Positions 1 to 5,067 of a stretch of 5,067 bases of DNA are shown in pieces; positions within the stretch are counted from its first letter, which is position 1, and each line of letters opens with the position of its first letter. Position numbers and translations under genes: made by a program. Origin of the DNA: an uncultured Mollicutes bacterium (GTDB taxonomy: Bacteria > Bacillota_I > Bacilli_A > Acholeplasmatales > Anaeroplasmataceae); NCBI GenBank assembly GCA_937905855.1, contig CALCWU010000201.1, positions 1 through 5,067 of the forward strand, in the 5' to 3' direction. The notes beneath the pieces are model-generated. The model was not told the DNA's origin and searched no databases. It saw only the letters and a program-made list of their open reading frames with translations.

Positions 1-1818
1 CTTAATTTAGAATCAAATTATGCAAATAAGCTTTTAAAGCATGAAATTGAAAAATTAAGAGAGCAAAAAAAGGAATATACCGCAAAAACTGGCTTAAATA
101 TTTTAGAGCTTCAAAATAATGAAAGTCTAAATCGTCTTCTTCTAACTAAAAATTATATACTTGATTTAAATTATAATCGACTTGATTTATATAATAAACG
201 CTTTAGAATTGAAAAATTCACAGCTTTATTTGCTCATTCAACATTTGAAAAAATTATTCATTGCTTCACTAAAATTTTTGTTTCTTATATTGAACGTATA
301 AACAAAATTGTAAAACAAACCTATATGCCTCTTCCACCTCTTATTTCTTTTTTAAATGAGCTATTAACAATCTGCTTAGATTTCTATGATGATATAATGG
401 ACGATTATAGTGAAATTTTACATAAATTGTTTGAAGAAAGAATTGCCTTTGAAACTGGCTTTAAATATAAAAATCAATTTGATGAGCTAGAGGCTGCATT
501 TAATAAAAATTTAAATAAAATCAATTCCAAAAAGGAAAGCTTTGACGATACACTAGCTAATTATAATAAAACAATCACTGTTTTCACTAATAAAATCTAT
601 TCATTACAAAATGAAAGGAAGGTTTTAGAAAAAGAGTTATTTAAAGAAAAAATAACTGACCTTGAAAAAAGAAGCATTATTAATAAGCTTACAAAAATCA
701 AAATTGATATTAGAGAATTTACTAAGAAAAATGATATAACTCTAAAGCTTAAATCTTTAATTGAGAGAGATATGAAGGAAATTCCTAATCAAATTAGAAG
801 AAATAAAATGAATTATGAAAGCAAGTATCACAAAATCTATAAAGAACAGCATAATGAATCATTAATATGCTACAAAAGTCTACAAATGGTTGATATGACC
901 TTCAACAAATATAAGGATCATATAAAAAAATATACCTCAAATGATTTAAATTTGTCCATAACATCTTATAAAGAGTTCTTCTCTTATTTAAACAATATAA
1001 ATTTTTATTTAAACAAGAACCTAAATGCTATTAAAATTGATTATGAAAAAATAATGGTCTATATTTCTTATGCATTTTATACAGAGCAGAAAAAGGGACG
1101 CAAAAAAATTGAAAAAGATCATAAATCCTCTATGAAGGATTATAATGACCAAAAAGAAAAATTAAGTATTGATTTAGAAAATTCAAAAATTGATTATAAA
1201 AATAAAAGCATTCAATCAGATAACGCTCTTGCTAAGGAGCTAAAAAATATTAAATCTGAATTTAATAAAGAAAACAATCAATTATTTAATAATTTTGAAG
1301 AAAATAAACAATTTTTAAGACATCAATATTATGAAAATATTAATACATTTAAAATTGATTTATATGCCACAAAGGATAATTTACATAATTTCATTTTGAA
1401 GGAACAAAAAGCAATAAACGATTATGAAGCATCATATAAAGAAAATAGAAATAAATTAACAGCTAAATATGATGCAATCAAAAAGGAATACGAACGTAAA
1501 TATCAAATTTTGTGTAATAATATGAACGAACAAATTACCAACCAACCTTATATTACAAAATTTGAATCAAAACAAATTGATAAAGCTACCAAGGAAGAAA
1601 ATGCCGTTTTAAAGCAAAGAATTGTTTCTTCTACCTTAGAGCTTAAGCTATTTAAAAAGCAATCCCAAAATGAAATTAATCTTCAAGCAATTGCGTTAAA
1701 TAGGAATCTTATAAATAATAATTTTGAAAGAAACAATGAGTGTCATGATGTTAATAAAAAATATTCATCTCATGTTAAAGCTTCTTATAAAGCATTCCTA
1801 AAGGATAAAAAAAGATAG
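1..1818 (+). CDS. Long coiled-coil protein, 5' end missing
   Basis: The frame is open from base 1 to the TAG at 1816-1818, giving 605 visible residues. The first in-frame ATG (325) is internal, since coiled-coil-like sequence runs through the 108 codons before it, so the true start is off the window. The protein is rich in Lys, Asn, Glu, Ile, Leu and Tyr, with long heptad-like charged and hydrophobic alternation. It has only three glycines (visible residues 31, 153, 366), five prolines and no Trp, as expected for a nearly continuous alpha-helical rod. The main break is MPLPPL at residues 109-114, flanked by more hydrophobic helices (about 73-107 and 115-150). Minor breaks are at P262 and P516. 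I see no membrane helix, signal peptide, Walker motif or enzyme motif. I do not recognise the family. Inference: a cytoplasmic structural or scaffold protein, or the rod of a larger protein whose N-terminal domain lies upstream. It converges on the - strand operon and shares its terminator. Confidence 0.8.
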   Translation, partial: LNLESNYANKLLKHEIEKLREQKKEYTAKTGLNILELQNNESLNRLLLTKNYILDLNYNRLDLYNKRFRIEKFTALFAHSTFEKIIHCFTKIFVSYIERINKIVKQTYMPLPPLISFLNELLTICLDFYDDIMDDYSEILHKLFEERIAFETGFKYKNQFDELEAAFNKNLNKINSKKESFDDTLANYNKTITVFTNKIYSLQNERKVLEKELFKEKITDLEKRSIINKLTKIKIDIREFTKKNDITLKLKSLIERDMKEIPNQIRRNKMNYESKYHKIYKEQHNESLICYKSLQMVDMTFNKYKDHIKKYTSNDLNLSITSYKEFFSYLNNINFYLNKNLNAIKIDYEKIMVYISYAFYTEQKKGRKKIEKDHKSSMKDYNDQKEKLSIDLENSKIDYKNKSIQSDNALAKELKNIKSEFNKENNQLFNNFEENKQFLRHQYYENINTFKIDLYATKDNLHNFILKEQKAINDYEASYKENRNKLTAKYDAIKKEYERKYQILCNNMNEQITNQPYITKFESKQIDKATKEENAVLKQRIVSSTLELKLFKKQSQNEINLQAIALNRNLINNNFERNNECHDVNKKYSSHVKASYKAFLKDKKR

Positions 1819-1841
1819 GAATTTCAAACCTATCTTTTTTT
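1807..1841. terminator. Bidirectional intrinsic terminator between convergent genes
   Basis: A perfect inverted repeat: seven A plus GATAGG (1807-1819), a 9-base loop (1820-1828), then CCTATC plus seven T (1829-1841). On either strand it reads as an A-tract, a GATAGG/CCTATC hairpin and a T-tract, the standard form of a Rho-independent terminator working in both directions. The GC content of the stem is low (three G-C pairs), in line with the AT-rich genome. It serves the coiled-coil gene on the + strand and the operon ending with the pseudouridine synthase on the - strand. Both stop codons lie inside the stem. Confidence 0.88.
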
Positions 1842-2726
1842 ATGCTCTTCTATAAATTCTTTAAAATAAATTGGATCTTCTGTATCAAATTCTAAGCGTT
1901 CATTAGTAGTTGGTTGATTAAAGGCAATAGATTTAGCGTGAAGGTACTGACCATGTTTATCTATTATTTTTTTAGGACCATAAACCTTATCACCTACAAG
2001 AGGATGCCCAATATAATCAAAATGTACCCTAATTTGATGTGTTCTTCCTGTTTCTAGTCTACATTCAACAAATGTATAGCCATCAAGCCTTTCTAAAACC
2101 TTAAAATTAGTAACCGCATTTTTTCCATCAGGAACAACTGCCATTTTTATTCTATCAACGGGATCTCTACCAATTGGTGCATCAATCCTACCATACTCCT
2201 CTTTAATTTCACCATAGACTATAGCATGGTAAACTCTTTTAGTTGTATGCTCCTTTAATTGTTTTTGTAAGGATTCGTGAGCTTTATTATTTTTAGCAAT
2301 CATTAATATACCTGATGTATCCTTGTCAATTCGATGAACAATTCCCGGTCTTACTATGCCATTAATATCGCTAAGGGATGTAAGCTGGTATAAAAGGCCA
2401 TTAACTAATGTTGGTTCATCACAGCCAGGTGCTGGATGAACAGTAATACCCTCAGGCTTATAAACAACCGCTACATCATCATCCTCATATAAAATTTTCA
2501 AATGCAGATTTTTAGGAGCCATACCAAGCTCTTTTTTAACAAGAAGACTATAGCTTACTATATCATCAACCTGAGTAATGTAACTAGGCTTTTCTTCTTT
2601 AAAATTAACCGCAATTAATTTTTCATCAAACATTTTACTTATATATGATCTACTTTTATCTAAATAAGTAGCTAAAAGCTTATCTAGACGCATATTTGCT
2701 TGCTCAGTCTTAATTTTTAATTGCAT
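1830..2726 (-). CDS. rluD: RluA/RluD-family 23S rRNA pseudouridine synthase
   Basis: Converts specific uridines in RNA, most likely in large-subunit rRNA, to pseudouridine in the cytoplasm. The 298 residues carry an N-terminal S4 RNA-binding domain (about 13-60; MRLDKLLA, SRSYISKMF) and then the catalytic fold. The signature HRIDKDTSG lies at 131-139, with D134 as the expected catalytic aspartate. KPEGITVHPAPG (90-101) and RTHQIRVH (228-235) are further family motifs. The length is normal. The ATG at 2726 has a good Shine-Dalgarno, AGAGGAAG, 7 bases upstream. The start overlaps the 3' end of lspA by 17 bases, matching the lspA-ylyB order of Bacillus and pointing to translational coupling. It is the last gene of the operon. 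Family assignment is firm; the exact target (RluD-like versus RluC-like) cannot be told from sequence alone, so the symbol is a family label. Confidence 0.95.
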   Translation of the reverse strand: MQLKIKTEQANMRLDKLLATYLDKSRSYISKMFDEKLIAVNFKEEKPSYITQVDDIVSYSLLVKKELGMAPKNLHLKILYEDDDVAVVYKPEGITVHPAPGCDEPTLVNGLLYQLTSLSDINGIVRPGIVHRIDKDTSGILMIAKNNKAHESLQKQLKEHTTKRVYHAIVYGEIKEEYGRIDAPIGRDPVDRIKMAVVPDGKNAVTNFKVLERLDGYTFVECRLETGRTHQIRVHFDYIGHPLVGDKVYGPKKIIDKHGQYLHAKSIAFNQPTTNERLEFDTEDPIYFKEFIEEHKKR

Positions 2727-3207
2727 TTTTATTCTTCCTCTTATCCTCTAAGAAAATAATGTCGATTGCAATTAATATCATACCGATAGTAAGACAAATA
2801 TCAGCTACATTAAATATTGGAAAGCTATAATTAAATATATATACACCAATAAAATCGACAACACCATCGCGTAGATTAAGGCAGTATAATAATCGATCAA
2901 TGAAATTACCATAGCAGCCTGCTATACATAAACAAATTGCAGTTGAATAGAGCTTCTTATTCTTCCAATCAATTTTTGTGAAAAAATAAGCTAAAAATAT
3001 TGTTGCAATAAAGCTTAAGGTTGCTAAAAACCAGGTTGCATCACTAAGTGAGCTCCAAGCTGCACCAGTATTATAAGTTTTAGTAAAATATAAGAAATTA
3101 GGGATTAAATCAATAATTTTATTTTCACCAATAAAATGCTCAACTAATAATTTAGTCGCCTGATCACCAAAATATAATAAAATAATAATTATAATACCTA
3201 TTAGCAT
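2710..3207 (-). CDS. lspA: Lipoprotein signal peptidase (signal peptidase II)
   Basis: Membrane aspartyl protease that removes the signal peptide from prolipoproteins after Lgt has lipidated the +1 cysteine. From the chosen start it has 165 residues, normal for the family, with four likely membrane helices (about 1-14, 57-78, 87-103, 131-152). Family motifs are present: FGDQATK with D15, NTGAAWS at 46-52, GNFIDR at 100-105 and FNVAD at 132-136. D104 and D136 are the expected catalytic pair. The reading frame extends upstream to an ATG at 3243, but that adds 12 residues (MFILFLGFGGDN) with no ribosome binding site and overlaps the preceding gene. The ATG at 3207 has GGTGGTGAT just upstream and gives the usual N-terminus. 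It starts 4 bases after the preceding stop and overlaps the next gene by 17 bases. The C-terminal tail is lysine-rich, as expected on the cytoplasmic side. Confidence 0.96.
   Translation of the reverse strand: MLIGIIIIILLYFGDQATKLLVEHFIGENKIIDLIPNFLYFTKTYNTGAAWSSLSDATWFLATLSFIATIFLAYFFTKIDWKNKKLYSTAICLCIAGCYGNFIDRLLYCLNLRDGVVDFIGVYIFNYSFPIFNVADICLTIGMILIAIDIIFLEDKRKNKNAIKN
2734..2741 (-). promoter_or_regulatory. Ribosome binding site of the pseudouridine synthase gene
   Basis: AGAGGAAG on the - strand, 7 bases before the ATG at 2726-2724. It lies inside the last codons of lspA, so the ribosome finishing lspA passes over it. It supports the chosen start. Confidence 0.75.
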
Positions 3208-3211
3208 ATTA

Positions 3212-3220
3212 TCACCACCA
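3212..3220 (-). promoter_or_regulatory. Ribosome binding site of lspA, inside the upstream gene's end
   Basis: TGGTGGTGA on the - strand, followed by TAAT and the ATG at 3207-3205; the matching core is GGTGAT. It decides the lspA start in favour of 3207 over 3243. The same bases encode the last two Trp codons and the TGA stop of the preceding gene. The 12-base block GGTGATAATATG is identical to the start region of the dCMP deaminase gene. Confidence 0.75.
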
Positions 3221-3559
3221 AATCCAAGAAATAAAATAAACAATTGTAAGTATTATTAGAAGAATAGAGCATCTAGTTAAATATACGATGTAAGTTTTTT
3301 TAACATCTATCTGATCGTAGAAAAATTTATTATATAATATGAAAAATATAACTAGGCAAAGAATTAATCCATAAACAATAAGCTTTAAATAATCAATAAA
3401 AATTAATAAATTAATTAAAACTAAAACAGGAGCACTTACAACAAATAAAGCAAGAACTAAAGCAATTATTTCCTTTAAAATTCGCTTTTCCATTTTATTT
3501 ACAGCTAGATTAATCTCTTGCTGTTTATTATTATATAAATTAATTAGCTTCAAGTTCAT
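3212..3559 (-). CDS. Small three-helix membrane protein, function unknown
   Basis: 115 residues with a hydrophilic N-terminus (1-28, several Lys and Gln) and three likely membrane helices (about 31-54, 58-77, 92-113), ending SWIWW. The basic segment MEKRILKE before the first helix suggests a cytoplasmic N-terminus, which would put the C-terminus outside. I recognise no motif and no family. The ATG at 3559 overlaps the end of the protease gene by 20 bases and has no good Shine-Dalgarno; an internal ATG at 3493 (M23) is an alternative start, also without one. Translation may depend on coupling to the upstream gene. It ends in TGA followed at once by TAA, 4 bases before lspA. Its place between a membrane-anchored protease and LspA suggests, but does not show, a role at the membrane. 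It seems a real gene because it fills the operon exactly and reads as a membrane protein throughout. Confidence 0.78.
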   Translation of the reverse strand: MNLKLINLYNNKQQEINLAVNKMEKRILKEIIALVLALFVVSAPVLVLINLLIFIDYLKLIVYGLILCLVIFFILYNKFFYDQIDVKKTYIVYLTRCSILLIILTIVYFISWIWW

Positions 3560-4550
3560 TTTTCAAATATGCTATGGCATCATTTAGGGTTTCAACCTTA
3601 ACTAATGCCATCCTTTCCTTATGCTTTAAAGTGTTATATGCTTTTAAGGCATCTTCATAATTAACATCTGGACAGAAGAAAACCTGTACTCCTCTTTTAT
3701 AGGCCGTATGAATTTTTTGTTCTACTGCACCTATACCTCCAACCTCACCATTAATATTAATTGTACCTGTTCCAGCAATTTTCTTTCCTAAAGAATAATC
3801 TGCTTCTACAAGATTATTAAAAACATCAAGAGTTTGTAATAATCCACCAGATGGACCATTAACATTAGTGCTATTAACCTTAATTTTAGGTACTGAGGAA
3901 TCATAGTCAATATCATATTTAGCATAAATAGAATAATGTCTATAATTATTCTCATTTAAAACAACATCGACATTTTCATCATTTCTTAAAATATGTAAAA
4001 CATCATTTTCCTGCTGATTATTGAAATTATCACGAAATAAATCAACATCATCACTAATATAATAATCATTTATTCCAATTATTAAATCACCTATTTTAAA
4101 ATCTATGGCATCCTTAGTATAATAAGACACTATAGCACCCTTTAATGAATAATTAATTTTAACATTAGAATCATAAGTCATTGCCGCTTTATAGGCAGCA
4201 ATTAATGAGCCCTCTATTGAACTATCATGCTGAATTTTGCCCATAAGGCTTATTTCTCCATTACTCATATAATTATAGGTATCAGAAACGCTAGTTGAGG
4301 TATTAATCTTAGAATTTTTTATTAACATATTTTGAAAAATCGTACTATGATCAAATTCAACTACATAAATTGTATTAAAGCTACCTTTCGTAGTTTTAGC
4401 ATTTTCAACCTCAATTAGGGAATCAACATTTTCTACATCACCAGTTAATAAGGCACTTTGATTAGTTCTATAGCAACAAATAATAATTAAATAAATATAG
4501 GGTATTAATATTAAACAAAATAAGCATTTATTCTTTTTAATTACCTTCAT
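3540..4550 (-). CDS. sepM: Membrane-anchored PDZ and Lon-like serine protease, SepM/YlbL family
   Basis: A predicted extracytoplasmic serine protease of 336 residues. In order: a short basic N-terminus and one membrane anchor (about 8-26), a linker and an N-terminal region with KGSFNTIYVV (55-64), a PDZ-like domain (about 132-200; IGDLIIGIND at 153-162), and a C-terminal Lon-type proteolytic domain (about 215-330). The Ser-Lys dyad is visible: S234 in NGPSGG and K279 in the GGIGAVEQK segment, after IAGTGTININGEVG. The length and domain order match YlbL and SepM, the latter known in streptococci for trimming the competence pheromone. The substrate here is unknown, so the symbol is a family label. 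Unlike true Lon it lacks an ATPase domain. The start overlaps the deaminase gene by 14 bases; the only candidate Shine-Dalgarno is AAAGG 12 bases upstream, so coupling is likely. Two cysteines follow the anchor (C25, C26), without a proper lipobox. Confidence 0.93.
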   Translation of the reverse strand: MKVIKKNKCLFCLILIPYIYLIIICCYRTNQSALLTGDVENVDSLIEVENAKTTKGSFNTIYVVEFDHSTIFQNMLIKNSKINTSTSVSDTYNYMSNGEISLMGKIQHDSSIEGSLIAAYKAAMTYDSNVKINYSLKGAIVSYYTKDAIDFKIGDLIIGINDYYISDDVDLFRDNFNNQQENDVLHILRNDENVDVVLNENNYRHYSIYAKYDIDYDSSVPKIKVNSTNVNGPSGGLLQTLDVFNNLVEADYSLGKKIAGTGTININGEVGGIGAVEQKIHTAYKRGVQVFFCPDVNYEDALKAYNTLKHKERMALVKVETLNDAIAYLKNELEAN

Positions 4551-5013
4551 TTTGGAGCCATACCTTTATTTTTTTCATTTTTTCGTATTTAACACCAGCA
4601 GCATCTAGCATTCTTTTACTAGCAATATCAGAGGTAGTACCACGATATTTGTCATCCATATAAATAATTTTTTTGATACCGCTTTGAATTATCAGCTTTG
4701 CACATTCATTACAAGGAAATAATGTGACATAAAGAGTTGTACCATTAAGATTTGCCGTACTATTTAAAATCGCATTAGGCTCGGCATGGACAACATAAGG
4801 ATATTTTGTATCTAATTCATTCTTTGTTTTATCGTTTGACCAAGGAAAAACATTATCATCACAGCCATAAGGAAAGCCATTATAGCCAATTCCTACAATT
4901 CTTTTTTCTTGATTAACGATGCAAGCACCGACCTGAGTATTAGGGTCCTTACTTCTTTTACTTGAAAGTAGGGCAACACCCATAAAATATTCGTCCCAGC
5001 TAATATGAGGCAT
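4537..5013 (-). CDS. comEB: Deoxycytidylate (dCMP) deaminase
   Basis: Zinc enzyme that deaminates dCMP to dUMP, feeding thymidylate synthase, in the cytoplasm. The 158 residues hold the cytidine deaminase signature: HAE at 76-78 (H76 zinc ligand, E78 proton shuttle) and PCNEC at 100-104 (C101 and C104 zinc ligands). RSKDPNTQVGA (20-30), GIGYNGFP (41-48) and DTKYPYV (68-74) are typical of the dCMP-specific branch, in which related enzymes are activated by dCTP and inhibited by dTTP. From memory these stretches are closer to human DCTD than I would expect of a typical bacterial homologue. Position 79 is Pro (HAEPNAI) where Leu or Met is common. The ATG at 5013 has AGGTGAT 3 bases upstream and lies 15 bases after the previous stop. 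The symbol follows the Bacillus orthologue and implies no competence role. Confidence 0.95.
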   Translation of the reverse strand: MPHISWDEYFMGVALLSSKRSKDPNTQVGACIVNQEKRIVGIGYNGFPYGCDDNVFPWSNDKTKNELDTKYPYVVHAEPNAILNSTANLNGTTLYVTLFPCNECAKLIIQSGIKKIIYMDDKYRGTTSDIASKRMLDAAGVKYEKMKKIKVWLQNEGN

Positions 5014-5016
5014 ATT

Positions 5017-5023
5017 ATCACCT
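5017..5023 (-). promoter_or_regulatory. Ribosome binding site of the dCMP deaminase gene
   Basis: AGGTGAT on the - strand, then AAT and the ATG at 5013-5011. It matches the 3' half of the consensus AGGAGGTGATC, so the short spacing to the start is acceptable. It fits the start chosen for the gene. Confidence 0.75.
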
Positions 5024-5028
5024 ATTTT

Positions 5029-5067
5029 CTATGGATTTAAACGATCAGGACCACGGAATATAAACAT
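5029..5067 (-). CDS. 3' end of an unidentified gene, cut by the window edge
   Basis: The - strand frame open at the right edge reads MFIFRGPDRLNP and stops at TAG (5031-5029). It lies 15 bases before the dCMP deaminase start, too little for a terminator and promoter, so it is probably the end of the next gene upstream in the operon. The ATG sits exactly at the edge, so an isolated 12-codon reading frame is formally possible, but no upstream sequence is available to judge it. Twelve residues are too few to name a family. Other frames through this stretch are not excluded. Confidence 0.5.
   Translation of the reverse strand: MFIFRGPDRLNP

Noticed and set aside
325..327. ATG as the start of the coiled-coil gene
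   Set aside because: The same frame is open back to base 1 with equally coiled-coil-like sequence, and there is no ribosome binding site before 325. It is an internal methionine.
1..1818. SMC/Rad50-type ATPase or phage tape-measure protein
   Set aside because: No Walker A, signature or Walker B motif is in the visible part, which includes the true C-terminus where an SMC head half would be. No phage genes are near. An N-terminal domain outside the window cannot be excluded.
3208..3243. Twelve-residue N-terminal extension of LspA
   Set aside because: The ATG at 3243 has no Shine-Dalgarno and lies well inside the preceding gene, while the ATG at 3207 has a strong one and gives a normal LspA N-terminus.
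4473..4485. Lipobox at the two cysteines after the SepM-like membrane anchor, which would make it an LspA substrate
   Set aside because: The residues before the cysteines are Leu-Ile-Ile-Ile, with no Ala, Gly or Ser at -1, so it reads as an uncleaved anchor. The idea was tempting only because lspA is nearby.
1..5067. Mycoplasma-type genetic code (TGA as Trp)
   Set aside because: All nine Trp residues use TGG, the frames are full length without reading TGA, and one gene ends in TGA.
1..5067. Mobile element, CRISPR array, tRNA, rRNA or riboswitch
   Set aside because: I saw no transposase, terminal inverted repeats, spaced direct repeats or RNA-gene-like conserved stretches; coding sequence fills almost the whole window.

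Overview
The window is strongly AT-rich and looks like a chromosomal segment of a low-GC Gram-positive bacterium (Bacillota, or a relative of the Erysipelotrichia or deep Bacilli). The reasons are the base composition, the lspA followed by S4-type pseudouridine synthase order seen in Bacillota, a YlbL/SepM-type Lon-like protease, and Shine-Dalgarno sequences of the GGTGAT / AGAGGA type. All nine tryptophans in the predicted proteins are TGG and no reading frame needs TGA as Trp, so the standard bacterial code fits better than the Mycoplasma code. The genus cannot be named from this sequence.

Layout: two convergent units meet at a single palindromic terminator near base 1824. On the + strand, positions 1-1818 hold the 3' part of a long coiled-coil gene; its frame is open from base 1, so the start lies outside the window. 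On the - strand, positions 5067 down to 1830 hold one very compact operon, read right to left: the last 12 codons of an unidentified gene (5067-5029), a dCMP deaminase (5013-4537), a membrane-anchored PDZ plus Lon-like serine protease of the SepM/YlbL family (4550-3540), a small three-helix membrane protein of unknown function (3559-3212), signal peptidase II LspA (3207-2710), and an RluD-type rRNA pseudouridine synthase (2726-1830). Neighbouring genes overlap by 14, 20 and 17 bases or are separated by only 4 or 15 bases. There is no room for internal terminators, and I see no internal promoter, so co-transcription and translational coupling are likely.

The operon mixes housekeeping jobs: dUMP supply for thymidylate synthesis, processing of exported or membrane proteins (SepM-like protease and LspA), and ribosomal RNA modification. 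The shared theme of the middle genes is the membrane. The small unknown membrane protein between two membrane proteases is the least explained part of the operon. The coiled-coil protein has only three glycines, five prolines and no tryptophan in its 605 visible residues, and is the least explained gene in the window.

I found no mobile element, CRISPR array, RNA gene or riboswitch. No stretch over 300 bases lacks a gene. I do not see a clear new multi-gene system here; the notable points are the unrecognised coiled-coil and small membrane proteins, the eukaryote-like dCMP deaminase, and the way the terminator and a ribosome binding site are built out of codons.
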